From: Rubrivivax sp. | GTDB taxonomy: Bacteria; Pseudomonadota; Gammaproteobacteria; Burkholderiales; Burkholderiaceae_C | Direction: 5' to 3' | DNA length: 64,000 bases | Assembly: GCA_004210455.1 (NCBI GenBank) | Contig: SEFA01000006.1 | Location: 1-64,000 of the forward strand | Part shown: one piece after another, positions 26,478 through 35,195 of the stretch | How the letters are laid out: every line of letters begins with the position of its first letter | Position numbering within the stretch: position 1 is the stretch's first letter | The notes under the pieces: model-generated | The model's database searches: none | Told to the model about the DNA's origin: nothing | What the model saw: only the letters and a program-made list of their open reading frames with translations | Position numbers and translations under genes: made by a program

Positions 26478-26870
26478 CTATTCCTTGCTGATGACGTTGA
26501 AGTCTTGAATCGTCCCGAACAGGCCTTGCGGCGCGTCCGGCAGCTCGATGTCGTTGTGGTCAGGTTTTGGCAGGTCCGTCTCGGGCGTGGCGAAGAACGT
26601 CGTGTCCGTAACGGCGCGCGGTGTGCACATCGCGTCGCGGATCGCTCGCGCCGTGGCGTTGACGGACAGGCGCCGCGCGCCCCAGACGTTGATCTGGACG
26701 GTGCTGCGCACCTTGTCCGCCGCCGTGCCGTCCAGCCAGCGCGTGCTGGCGCCCGGGATCACCTGGTAGGTGACGTAGGGCTTCGGCGTCTCGACCGGCG
26801 CCATGTCCGGAAAGACGCGTCCGCCGACCAGCGGGCCCAGCAGCGCGAAGATCTGCTCTTCGAGGGTCAT
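26478..26870 (-). CDS. Tail terminator / completion protein (DUF3168)
   Basis: A 130-residue protein (MTLEEQIFALLGPLVGGRVFPD) with the DUF3168 pattern PYVTYQVIPG near residue 32 and STVQINVWGA in the middle. DUF3168 members cap the tail tube or join it to the head (lambda U / gp17-like). It overlaps the HK97 gp10-like gene by 4 nt. The start at 26870 matches the family N-terminus; the frame is open further upstream. Confidence 0.83.
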   Translation of the reverse strand: MTLEEQIFALLGPLVGGRVFPDMAPVETPKPYVTYQVIPGASTRWLDGTAADKVRSTVQINVWGARRLSVNATARAIRDAMCTPRAVTDTTFFATPETDLPKPDHNDIELPDAPQGLFGTIQDFNVISKE

Positions 26871-27406
26871 CGGATCACCCCCATCGCGCGGAGCTCTTCG
26901 AGATATCGCGCTTCCATGGCTGCCTGGGCCTTCGGGAACTGGCTCGCGGCCGAGCGCACGAACGCCTTGCCAGGCCGCTGCTTGGGACCGCCCGGGAGCG
27001 GGACGTAGTAGGCGTCCTTTTCCGCGCGCGTGGCCCACCGCCCTGGGCGCGGAAGCCCCTCCATGCCGGGCCGCACCAGCGGACGCACCCGGCCGTCGTT
27101 GCCCTGGTACATGACATAGCTCTGGAGGAAGCCGAACTCGACCAGATGGCCGTGCGGCGCCTTCTTCGCGTTCCAGCTGATCCGGTACACGCGGCGACCG
27201 CCACGGCTCAGCTCGTCGCTGAACTTCTGATAGATCGAACCTTCCAGCTTCCCTGTCTTTCGCCCCAGCGCCGAGACGTTGCGCTTGACCGCGTCGTACA
27301 GGACCTGCGCGCCAGCCTGCGCGGCGGGTCGTGCTGCATCGACCATCAATTCAGCGCCTTCGTCCAGGAACGCGAGCGCGCCGCTGATGTCGGCCTCGAT
27401 CGTCAT
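26867..27406 (-). CDS. HK97 gp10-like head-tail joining protein
   Basis: About 179 residues, Ala-rich N-terminal helix (GAELMVDAARPAAQAGAQVL), then the joining-protein core (KTGKLEGSIYQKF) and APHGHLVEFGF, typical of gp10-like neck/tail-completion proteins. A GTG at 27418 overlaps the preceding stop and is an alternative start. It functions in joining heads and tails. Confidence 0.8.
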   Translation of the reverse strand: MTIEADISGALAFLDEGAELMVDAARPAAQAGAQVLYDAVKRNVSALGRKTGKLEGSIYQKFSDELSRGGRRVYRISWNAKKAPHGHLVEFGFLQSYVMYQGNDGRVRPLVRPGMEGLPRPGRWATRAEKDAYYVPLPGGPKQRPGKAFVRSAASQFPKAQAAMEARYLEELRAMGVIR

Positions 27407-27414
27407 GATCTTGC

Positions 27415-27723
27415 TCACTTCGATCCCTCGCAGACCATGTTCATGTGCGCGCGCGACTTCGCGTCCGGCAAGATCGCGCTGATCCTCAGCACCGAGCCCG
27501 ACCACTCGATCTGCATGCCGGCGGCGAAGTCGGCGCGCCGGCGCACGCGCACGCTAGCGCGGACGGTCGACGTGGGCTTGTCACCCTGGATTGCGGACGT
27601 ACCGCTTTCGAAGGCGACGTCGGCCCACACCTTCGCCACTTCGATCCAGTCGATAACGGGCTGACCTGCCGTGTCCTGGCCGGCCTGCTGCCGCCGCACG
27701 GTGATCCGGTTGTTCAGAGCCAC
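27415..27723 (-). CDS. Head-tail adaptor / head closure protein
   Basis: A 102-residue basic protein (MALNNRITVRRQQAGQD) with the SPP1 gp16-like head-closure pattern: IEVAKVWADVAF in the middle and VLRISAILP near the end. It acts as the stopper below the connector. It overlaps the gp6-like connector gene by 10 nt. Confidence 0.8.
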   Translation of the reverse strand: MALNNRITVRRQQAGQDTAGQPVIDWIEVAKVWADVAFESGTSAIQGDKPTSTVRASVRVRRRADFAAGMQIEWSGSVLRISAILPDAKSRAHMNMVCEGSK

Positions 27724-28271
27724 AGCCGCTCCTGGTCAAGCAGCCGCGCCAGGCGGGGATCCATCTGCAGCTGACGAGTCGTCACCCCTTCGGGGTTGTT
27801 CACCCAGCCGGCGACCTGCGCCTGGATGTAGGTCTTGACGCAGTCCGCAACGGCGCTCACTTCACGCGTCAACGTGAAATCGATCTGCACGCGCGCGCCG
27901 GCGGCGATCGATGGCAGATCCGGCCAGCTGGTGCCCAGAACCGGCACGACCTCAGTGCCACGCCCGCTGGCAGCCGGCGCGCACACAAACGCCGAGCCGT
28001 CCACGCTCACCAGCGCGGAGCCGCTCCAGCGCTTGACCATCGCGGAGTCGACGCTGTCGATCGCGATCGCGCCGCTCGGCCAGTCAGACCCGGTCCAGCG
28101 CCACACGCCGCCGCGATACACGCGCCCGGTGATGTGCTCGGCCTGCTCACGAGCCGCGGCGATGTAGCCCGGGATCAGCGCGTCGAGCTCGTCGCCATCA
28201 ACGCGAGCCGAGACCTTCGCCTCGGCGAGGCTGACCGGCTCCTCGCCGGCGACTGTCATTCGCTTAAGCAT
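27714..28271 (-). CDS. Head-tail connector (gp6-like)
   Basis: A 185-residue protein with SLAEAKVSARVDGDELDALIPGYIAAAREQAEHITGR split over its N-terminal helices, the hallmark of HK97 gp6-type connectors, and a C-terminal helical tail (RLARLLDQERLWL). It binds the portal and starts the tail interface. In-frame starts exist at 28271 and 28259. Confidence 0.83.
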   Translation of the reverse strand: MLKRMTVAGEEPVSLAEAKVSARVDGDELDALIPGYIAAAREQAEHITGRVYRGGVWRWTGSDWPSGAIAIDSVDSAMVKRWSGSALVSVDGSAFVCAPAASGRGTEVVPVLGTSWPDLPSIAAGARVQIDFTLTREVSAVADCVKTYIQAQVAGWVNNPEGVTTRQLQMDPRLARLLDQERLWL

Positions 28272-28276
28272 TTCGC

Positions 28277-29800
28277 TCAGCGCTGGAAGGCAGCCAGGTT
28301 CACCGCGCCAGCGGCAGCGAGCTGCGCGAGGACGGTCAGGTGGGTGCCGTCGACCGTGTAGCCCGGAGCCTTGAACTTCGCCCCTCCGGCCAGCGCAAGG
28401 AATGGCGTCGGATCGATGACCACATCGAAGCCGCCGGAGTTGGCATCGACGAGGGCGTTGTATGCCAAGCGCTCCGCCTCGACAGCGCGGACGGTTTGGT
28501 CAGAGCCATCGGCATTGGTCCACGCGCCGGTCGTGCACGGCGGAAGTTTGCAGATGTACGTCCGCTTGCCGGTGCCGATCTGACCCTTCAGCGTTAACTG
28601 GTCGGCGTAGGTGGCGGCGCCCGTTCGGGTGGCGTTGACGATGTCGTTGATGCCCAGCTGGAACACGATGTCGCTTGCCAGCAATGCGAGCGCCTTGCGT
28701 TTGGTTCCGTTCGCCGTGATGTAGTTGGCCAGCGAGTCCCCGTAGCTGCCGAGGTTCAAGCACGGCATCGAGGGTGCGATCGCGCGTGCAATCCAACCCT
28801 GATAACCGAACTCGTCGCTCGCGGGGAAATTCGTCGTCACCAGGTTGATCGCGCCGAGGCCGTTCGAGTCGCTGGGGATGGACACCGTCGCGCCGGTGAC
28901 GCTGCAGATCAGAGCGGACGGACCGAACGACTGGCCAGTCGAGGCGGTTCCGTAGGCCGACCCGCCAGTGGCGACACGGGATGGCAGCGTCGAGGCGCTC
29001 ATCTCGACGCCGTCCTCCCCCAGGTAGGCCGACGTGCGGTTGTGCACCAGCCCGCCGCCGCAGTCGGTCCAGGTATGGAAAAACATCTTCGCGCCGAAGA
29101 CCAGAGGGACGTTCAGCTGCAGCGAATCGGATTCGAGGGTGTTGTTGTTCTGGGTGTTGCCGATGACGTTGCCGCCGAACAGGAACACCTGCGGAGTCGT
29201 CCCAATCGGGTACTCGATGCTCACCGACTGCTGAGCGAAGCTGCCAGGACCGAGCTCGTTGCCCGCGTTGTAATAGAAGTTGGGCATCCGCACCTTGACC
29301 AAGCTCGCGCTCATGCGCGCGTAGTCGACACGGCGCCAGTTTGCGGAGCGCGCGGTGGCCGCAGCGATGACGGCATTCGGCACCAGCGTGCGTGACAAGA
29401 CATTGGCGTCGTAAGGTGCCATGGCTCCCGCCGCCAAGATGCCCGGTACCGCGAAAGCCCTGAACGGTAGGCCCGCGGGCACGAAGGAGATCGCAGGCCC
29501 GACGTCTGCGGGCTGCACCACATAGCTCAGGCCCGTGGCGCCGCCGATCGCGTTGCCGTCGCGGTACCACTGCCCGCCCGAGATCGTCCACCCTGCAGCG
29601 ACGGCAGCGACCAGCGACCGACCCACGACCACGTCGCCCACGACCGAAACGGGAGAACTGCCGGACTGCGACGGGTTATCCGGCCCGGTCCACGCCCGAG
29701 CCAGCCGGAGGCCGATGAGCCGGGCTTCCTCCGGCCCGCTGAGGGTAGCGACGGAGAACTGTTCGTTGCCATTCCAGGCGCGGAGGAATTGGATCGTCAT
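28277..29800 (-). CDS. SGNH-hydrolase-like virion protein
   Basis: A 507-residue protein in the head operon. Residues about 50-110 look like an Ig-like fold (VVGRSLVAAVAAGWTISGGQ). The C-terminal about 170 residues carry SGNH esterase blocks: GDS with Ser356, a GIND block III near 378, and DGTH with Asp484 and His487. SGNH enzymes are esterases or acetylhydrolases of glycans. Its place between the decoration-type gene and the connector suggests a virion-associated, perhaps capsid-exposed, enzyme; a tail depolymerase would normally be encoded downstream of the tape measure. Catalytic activity is inferred from motifs only. Confidence 0.72.
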   Translation of the reverse strand: MTIQFLRAWNGNEQFSVATLSGPEEARLIGLRLARAWTGPDNPSQSGSSPVSVVGDVVVGRSLVAAVAAGWTISGGQWYRDGNAIGGATGLSYVVQPADVGPAISFVPAGLPFRAFAVPGILAAGAMAPYDANVLSRTLVPNAVIAAATARSANWRRVDYARMSASLVKVRMPNFYYNAGNELGPGSFAQQSVSIEYPIGTTPQVFLFGGNVIGNTQNNNTLESDSLQLNVPLVFGAKMFFHTWTDCGGGLVHNRTSAYLGEDGVEMSASTLPSRVATGGSAYGTASTGQSFGPSALICSVTGATVSIPSDSNGLGAINLVTTNFPASDEFGYQGWIARAIAPSMPCLNLGSYGDSLANYITANGTKRKALALLASDIVFQLGINDIVNATRTGAATYADQLTLKGQIGTGKRTYICKLPPCTTGAWTNADGSDQTVRAVEAERLAYNALVDANSGGFDVVIDPTPFLALAGGAKFKAPGYTVDGTHLTVLAQLAAAGAVNLAAFQR

Positions 29801-29827
29801 GAGGACCTCTGATATCGGATGGGAGGC

Positions 29828-30115
29828 TCAGTTGGCGCGGCCGGACCGCGCCTTGTTCGCCTTCGGGGCTGCGGGCGCTTCGGTCGGCGCGGGCGCTTCG
29901 GTCGGCGCGGGCGCTTCGGTCGGCGCGGGCGCTTCGGTCGGCGCGGGCGCTTCGGTCGGCGCGGGCGCTTCGGCGTCGACGTACTTGGCCGCCCCGGCGT
30001 CATCGACGAAGTGCCTACAGATCTCGGCGTCGCCCGTGTAGAGATCGCCGGCGCTGAAGTTGCCCACCGCGTGGCTGTGCCCGGTATGGGTGAACTCGAT
30101 GGTTCGCTTGGTCAT
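29828..30115 (-). CDS. Small head protein with APAPTE repeats
   Basis: A 95-residue protein. The first half (MTKRTIEFTHTGHSHAVG, then CRHFVDDAGAAKYVD) is a compact fold with several His residues; the second half is five copies of the hexapeptide APAPTE and a basic tail (KANKARSGRAN). It sits between the capsid gene and the SGNH gene. Similar small proteins act in head decoration or as linkers; function here is unknown. Confidence 0.65.
   Translation of the reverse strand: MTKRTIEFTHTGHSHAVGNFSAGDLYTGDAEICRHFVDDAGAAKYVDAEAPAPTEAPAPTEAPAPTEAPAPTEAPAPTEAPAAPKANKARSGRAN
29872..29975. repeat. 18-bp tandem repeat within a head gene
   Basis: Five complete 18-bp units starting at 29872, 29890, 29908, 29926 and 29944, plus a partial sixth. 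They encode the APAPTE hexapeptide repeats. Exact identity of the units suggests recent slippage, so copy number may vary between strains. Confidence 0.92.
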
Positions 30116-30195
30116 GATGAAAACCTCTTCTCCAAATGCCGCGGCCCGCCTCAGCTGCTGCCAAGCGGGCCGCGGATTTCAGGTGGACCTGCGGA

Positions 30196-31497
30196 TCAGG
30201 CAGGCGTCAGGTCGCCGGCGCGCACACTCGCCGGACGTTCGACAGCGAGCATCGCGCGGCGCTCGGCACGGATCGTCACCAGGTTCTTGGTGAAGTTGTC
30301 CGAGTCGGACTCGCTCAGCTCGACGACGACGCCTTCGCGCTCGTAGATCGTGCCGGCCATCGCGAACGACGCGACGATGACCTGGTCAGCACCGAGCGCA
30401 TTGGTCTCGATGACCGGCTTGCGCCACACCAGCGGTTCGCTGCCGTCGTTCGGGTTGCCGATGATGTATCGGCCCTGGCTGTCCTTCAGCGTCTCGATGG
30501 TCGCCCAGTCGACGGGGTTGAGCAGGATGCCGTCCGCCGGGTAGTCGTTGACCAGGCAGTCCGCGATGATGGCTCGCAGCAGATCCAGACGCGTGTAGCC
30601 GGAGCCGAAGCGCGTGGTCAGGTTGGCGGCGGTGTAGCCGTGCGCCGTGAAGTTGCCGGCCTTGAGCAAGCCGCTCATGTTCGGGGTCGTGCCGTTGCCG
30701 TTGATCAGCTGGTTCTCGAAGCGCAGATCGACGCCGTACCGCATCCGCGTGTTGATGTAGGCCGCCAGAGCCGCGTTGTCCATCGCCAGCTGGCGGCTGA
30801 TCTTGATCCAGTGCGCGATCGTGGCCACCGGCTCCGTCACCAGCGTCGTCGTGATCGACGACTCGGGCTTGGACGCGCCTTCTGCCGTCTCGGCCGCGGC
30901 ATTGGTGAACACGTTCTCGCGCACGTAGTCCACCGCGTTGCTGGTGGTCGGCAGCTTGTTGAAGAGGCCCTCCAGCCGCAGCGGCCGGAAAGGGCCAGCG
31001 ACGATGCCGGGCTTGCGATCGCTGAACGTGTTGCCCACGGCATTGGTCACCGTGTTCTTGACTTCTGCCCGCGCCTTCTGGACCGATCCGCCGGCGAAGG
31101 CCTTGAACTGGTCGGTCTTCGTGAACTGGCCGCCCCAGGCGTCGTCGTTCTTGGCACCATCGTCCGGAGCGAGCTTGCCCTTCTGTTCCAGCACCACCAG
31201 GCGGTCAGCCATTTCGCGTTGATCGGTGCCCAGCTTGTCGATCGCCGACTTCGTGTCGCTGCTGACCTTGCCCAGCGTTACGAGCTCGCCCTCGGCTTTC
31301 TCGCTGAAGCCCTTGAGCTTGGCCTCGATGCCGTCCAGCGCCTTCATGATGGGCTCGACGTCCACCACCGCCGCCGGCGCGATCAGATAGCCGAGGTGCT
31401 CGGCCTGGAAGGGGGCGTGCCCGGTCAGCATCAGGGCACCTGCCACGACGGCGATCGCCAGTGCGATCAGCCAGGGGCGCAGAGTTCGGGTATTCAT
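30196..31497 (-). CDS. Major capsid protein, HK97 fold
   Basis: A 433-residue protein. After about 50 residues with a strong hydrophobic segment, a coiled-coil delta-like region (about 51-115) precedes the capsid core (FKAFAGG, ENVFTNAAAETAEGASKPES, TEPVATIAHWIKISRQ, ERRAMLAVERPASV). The hydrophobic N-terminus (LIALAIAVVAGALMLTG) is unusual. The ATG at 31497 has AGAGGA about 6-8 nt upstream, so it looks real; an ATG at 31347 would remove it. The adjacent protease probably cleaves the N-terminal region during maturation. Confidence 0.92.
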   Translation of the reverse strand: MNTRTLRPWLIALAIAVVAGALMLTGHAPFQAEHLGYLIAPAAVVDVEPIMKALDGIEAKLKGFSEKAEGELVTLGKVSSDTKSAIDKLGTDQREMADRLVVLEQKGKLAPDDGAKNDDAWGGQFTKTDQFKAFAGGSVQKARAEVKNTVTNAVGNTFSDRKPGIVAGPFRPLRLEGLFNKLPTTSNAVDYVRENVFTNAAAETAEGASKPESSITTTLVTEPVATIAHWIKISRQLAMDNAALAAYINTRMRYGVDLRFENQLINGNGTTPNMSGLLKAGNFTAHGYTAANLTTRFGSGYTRLDLLRAIIADCLVNDYPADGILLNPVDWATIETLKDSQGRYIIGNPNDGSEPLVWRKPVIETNALGADQVIVASFAMAGTIYEREGVVVELSESDSDNFTKNLVTIRAERRAMLAVERPASVRAGDLTPA

Positions 31498-31527
31498 GGG
31501 GTTCCTCTTTCAGTTGCGGTTGAATGC

Positions 31528-32223
31528 TCAGATCGACAGGCTCGTCCCCAGTGCACCGATGCGCTGCAGAACGTGGCTCATCGCTTTCGCCTCGGCCGTC
31601 TCGGCATCGGGATCCCCCTCGATGCCCATGACGATCCTGGCGCGGGCCACCAGAGCGGTAGCGGCCCCTTTGCTGAAACTCCCTGCATCCCGCAGGAAGC
31701 GCTCCAGATCTCTCACGGTTTGGATGTCGTCGATCTCGTCTTGCATCTCCATCGACTTGACGCTGCTCGGATCGATGCGGGCCTTCGTGTTCGACGGCAT
31801 CGGGGTCGGCGAGACCTCGACCAGTTCGGTCCAGCGGTCGATGTGCCGCACGTCGTTCTCCAGGCGCCAGTCCCCCTTACCGACGAAGCCGCCGACAGAC
31901 AGTCCGTCGACGGTGAGGTGACGCAGCGCAGCGCCCACGTCGCTGGCCAGCGAGTGACCGGGCGTCAGCTCGCCAACGACGTACAGCCCCTTGGCCCGTT
32001 CGTCCGCATCGGTGTAGCGCCCGATCGGCATGTCCCAGCGGTGGTTCCAGAACATCTTGGGCAGACCGTTCTTCGCGAGCGTGTCCTTGTAGGCACCCGG
32101 GTGCACGATGTCCGACTGGCTGTCCTTGACACCGAACACCGAGGCGTAGCCCTCGAAGCGACCGGAGTCGCCGGCCATCTTCAGCTCGCAATTACTGAGC
32201 AACAGGGTCTTCAGGAGCAGCAT
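31528..32223 (-). CDS. Prohead protease, HK97 (S78) family
   Basis: A 231-residue protein with the S78 motifs: FEGYASVFGV, catalytic His in FWNHRWDMPIGR, and catalytic Ser in VDGLSVGG. It cleaves scaffold-like delta domains and then itself. GGAGGAAAAG lies just before the ATG at 32223, which is inside the 3' end of the portal gene (32-nt overlap). Confidence 0.9.
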   Translation of the reverse strand: MLLLKTLLLSNCELKMAGDSGRFEGYASVFGVKDSQSDIVHPGAYKDTLAKNGLPKMFWNHRWDMPIGRYTDADERAKGLYVVGELTPGHSLASDVGAALRHLTVDGLSVGGFVGKGDWRLENDVRHIDRWTELVEVSPTPMPSNTKARIDPSSVKSMEMQDEIDDIQTVRDLERFLRDAGSFSKGAATALVARARIVMGIEGDPDAETAEAKAMSHVLQRIGALGTSLSI

Positions 32224-33460
32224 CTTTTCCTCCGGTACGTTTCACCTTCCCAAGAAGGTGGATGGGCAATAGGGCGGACTGAACGGTCAGGTCGTCGCCA
32301 CCTGGCAGCGGCGGATCGTTCTCCAGCTGGCGGATCTCGTTGCGAGTCTTGAGGCCGTTCTGGACAGCCTTGGCGTACAGCTCCATGCGAACCGCCGGGC
32401 TGGCACGAAGCAGCGCATCGAGGCCGAACTCGGCGGTCTGGCGGGCGCGTTGTGCAGACGTCTGCACGCGCTTACGCACCGCCTGCTCGATGTTCACGAC
32501 GGTGGGACGCAGGGACAGCTTGAAGAAGCCCTCGACGACCTGCTCGATGCCAGAGCCCCACGCAGTCACGTTGGCGTGGTGCACCAGCACGGGCGGCATA
32601 TCGAACCAGCGGCAGATCTCCTCGACGGAGAAGCGACGCGTCTCCAGCAGCTGCAGATCCTCCGGGCTGAGGCTCAGCTGCTGGTACTTCATGTCGGCCT
32701 CCAGCACGAAGAGCCGGGAAGCATTGCCCAGGGCCATCTCCGCGAAGCGCTCTCGAATGGCGGCGCGCTGCTCGGGCTTCAACACGTTGTCGACCATCAG
32801 CAACCCGGTCGGCTTGCCGCCATTGCCGAACATCTTGGTCGCTGCAGTCTGAGCGGCTGCGGCCTCATGGGTCGACGCTCGCATGTACTCCAGCTTGGAC
32901 AGACCCTCAGTGCCGTTGCCCAGGCCTTTCAGGTGGAGTACGTTGCTCTCGGAGAACACCGCCACGTTGCCGTCGATGGTGTAGACGTAGACCATCGTGC
33001 CGTCCTTCAGCACGACCGACTCGACCTGGTCGGCGGGCATCGGCCACATGCTGATGACCTCGCCTGTCCGTTCGTCACGGTCGAGCCGGGCGTATGCCCG
33101 ACCGCGGAGGTCCAGATTCAGCACCATCGCGCGCCAGAACTCGAACGGCGTCATCCGCGCATTCGGAGACTCGTGGAGCAGCGAGTACAGCCGAGAGGTT
33201 CGCGCGAGCTGGCGTTGCCCGTTGTGCGTCTCAAACGCGAAGTAAGGCAGGCTCGCAATGACGTTGGCACGCAGGTTCACGCAGGCCCACACGGTGCTGA
33301 TCTGCAGCGCGCCGTCCGGCCCGATGTTGGCCGTGTCTTGGACCAACGCGCCGGACGGCGTGGTCAGCTGAGTGCCCGAGCGCTCAGCGAGCGCGCCGCC
33401 TCGGCCACCCACCCAGCCAGCCGGAATGCTCGCCCAGCCGGGCGACGTGTTGAATCTCAT
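32192..33460 (-). CDS. Portal protein, HK97 family
   Basis: A 422-residue protein with portal features: AWACVNLRANVIASLPYF near residue 55, RMTPFEFWRAMV, LGNASRLFVLEADMKYQQLS, and EICRWFDMPPVLV. It forms the dodecameric DNA channel at one vertex. The C-terminus (KVKRTGGKDAAPEDP) is hydrophilic as in relatives. It starts 10 nt after the terminase stop. Confidence 0.92.
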   Translation of the reverse strand: MRFNTSPGWASIPAGWVGGRGGALAERSGTQLTTPSGALVQDTANIGPDGALQISTVWACVNLRANVIASLPYFAFETHNGQRQLARTSRLYSLLHESPNARMTPFEFWRAMVLNLDLRGRAYARLDRDERTGEVISMWPMPADQVESVVLKDGTMVYVYTIDGNVAVFSESNVLHLKGLGNGTEGLSKLEYMRASTHEAAAAQTAATKMFGNGGKPTGLLMVDNVLKPEQRAAIRERFAEMALGNASRLFVLEADMKYQQLSLSPEDLQLLETRRFSVEEICRWFDMPPVLVHHANVTAWGSGIEQVVEGFFKLSLRPTVVNIEQAVRKRVQTSAQRARQTAEFGLDALLRASPAVRMELYAKAVQNGLKTRNEIRQLENDPPLPGGDDLTVQSALLPIHLLGKVKRTGGKDAAPEDPVAQ

Positions 33461-33470
33461 GGGTTGCGCC

Positions 33471-35195
33471 TCAGGCGATCAAAGGAGCGTTGAGGAACTC
33501 GTCGAGGTCCTCGGGCTCGGCGCCGGCCATCGCGCGCGCCATCGCGATGATGGTGGCGACGGCGGCGTCGATCTTGTTTGAGTCCCGCGACTTGCGCGGG
33601 AAGATGTTCTCGTTGCGGTCCGGGAACACCTCAACGTTGGAGAACATCCAGACCGTCGCTGGGTTGTTGTCGTGATGGAAGCGACCGTCGGCGATCAGCG
33701 CCCTGATCTCTTTCATCGGCTCCGACAGGTTGCGCACGTTCTGCGGCACCTCGACGACAACATGGCCCTCGGCCTGCATCGCCGGAGCGATCTCTCTGGA
33801 GCCCCACGGGTCCATCGCGATCTCAGAGACCAGGTGCTGCTCTGCATCGTTCAACACGTCCTGCTTGATCTCGTTGAGATCGATCATGTTGCCCACCGTC
33901 TGCTGCAGCGCGCCCTGCGCCACCCAGCCGCGGTAATGCTGGTTCTCCTCCTGCAGCACCGCCGCCTCGGGCAGGTAGTTGCGCGTGAACAGGAAGTAGT
34001 GCGTCTTGCCATCGATGCGCCGCTTGAACAGCAGCGCCTTGCTGGCGATGTCCTGCTTCGATGCGAGGTCGAGTCCGATCCAGCCGACGTCCTTCAGGAA
34101 GTCCGCCAGCCTCAAAGTCGAGTCGCCGCAGGCCTGGAACCTCTGCAGGTTGATCCAGGGGTTCGCCGCGTTGACCCAGACGTTCAGGTGCTTCGTCTTG
34201 AAGATGGCCTGCTTCGCCGGGTCCACCAAGGCGTCACGCAGCTGCCCCTGCAGGTACTCGCCGAAGACGCTGACGCCATAGTTCGGGTTGGCCTTCTTCA
34301 GCGAATCCGGATTGGTCCAGTCGTCCTCCTGGTCGATCGTGTAGATCATGCCGAAGCGCGTCTCTTCCACGATGACACCCTGCAGGACGTTCTGCAGGTT
34401 CACCTGGTGCTGGTAGCACGGGCCGCCGATGTTGGAGCCCGCCGTGGTGATACACAGCAGCACGGGCTGCGTGCGCGCACCCATGCCGGTCTTCATCGTG
34501 TCGTACAGCTCGCTGGTGTTGTGCTCGTGGTACTCGTCCACGATCGCGCAGCTGGGGGACGCACCGTCACCGGGCTTGCCGATCACGGGCTCGAACTTCG
34601 AGTTGTTCGCGACGCTGCTGATGTTTCTCGCGCCGACCGTCACGCCGAAGCGCGCGCGAAACTCCGCGCCGACGTGCCCCTTGGCCATGAGCTTGGCGGG
34701 GCTGAAGACCTCCTCCGCCTGCTTGAGCGAGGTCGCACCGCTGTAGACCTCGGCGCCGTATTCGCCATCCATGGCAAACATGTACAGCCCGATGACGGCG
34801 GCGATCGTCGACTTCGCGTTCTTGCGCGGGACGATCAAGTCCAGCACGCGGAATCGACGCTTCTTCGTCTCGGCATGCACCCAGCCGAAGGCCACCGTCA
34901 GGTAGAAGCACTGCCAACTCTCCAGTCGAATGCGCATGGCGCGTGCAGCCCAGTCGCCCTTGATATGCGGCTGGAGCTCCGCGAACTTGCACACGCGCTC
35001 CGCCGGGCGGTACTGCTTGCCGTTGGCATCGGTGAGTTCGGGATTGAAGACGTACGGGAAGGTGGGATCCAGCAGCTGACGCGCGAGGTCGTTGACCTGC
35101 CGCTGGCACGCGAGTCGCACCCATTTGCACGCGGGGATGCGCCCCTCGATGACGTCCAGCGCGTACTGGTGCCCGAGTGCGACGTGGTCCTTCAT
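33471..35195 (-). CDS. terL: Terminase large subunit
   Basis: A 574-residue packaging ATPase-nuclease. The ATPase has LIVPRKNAKSTIAA as its Walker-A-like segment and CAIVDEYHEH as Walker B. The C-terminal nuclease domain includes WIGLDLASKQDIA and SNKIDAAVATIIAM. It cuts and pumps DNA into proheads. The ATG at 35195 overlaps the small-subunit stop; a GTG at 35198 is alternative. Confidence 0.93.
   Translation of the reverse strand: MKDHVALGHQYALDVIEGRIPACKWVRLACQRQVNDLARQLLDPTFPYVFNPELTDANGKQYRPAERVCKFAELQPHIKGDWAARAMRIRLESWQCFYLTVAFGWVHAETKKRRFRVLDLIVPRKNAKSTIAAVIGLYMFAMDGEYGAEVYSGATSLKQAEEVFSPAKLMAKGHVGAEFRARFGVTVGARNISSVANNSKFEPVIGKPGDGASPSCAIVDEYHEHNTSELYDTMKTGMGARTQPVLLCITTAGSNIGGPCYQHQVNLQNVLQGVIVEETRFGMIYTIDQEDDWTNPDSLKKANPNYGVSVFGEYLQGQLRDALVDPAKQAIFKTKHLNVWVNAANPWINLQRFQACGDSTLRLADFLKDVGWIGLDLASKQDIASKALLFKRRIDGKTHYFLFTRNYLPEAAVLQEENQHYRGWVAQGALQQTVGNMIDLNEIKQDVLNDAEQHLVSEIAMDPWGSREIAPAMQAEGHVVVEVPQNVRNLSEPMKEIRALIADGRFHHDNNPATVWMFSNVEVFPDRNENIFPRKSRDSNKIDAAVATIIAMARAMAGAEPEDLDEFLNAPLIA

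Noticed and set aside
29872-29975. Regularly spaced repeats as a CRISPR array
   Set aside because: Units are 18 bp in direct tandem without spacers and lie in frame within a gene.
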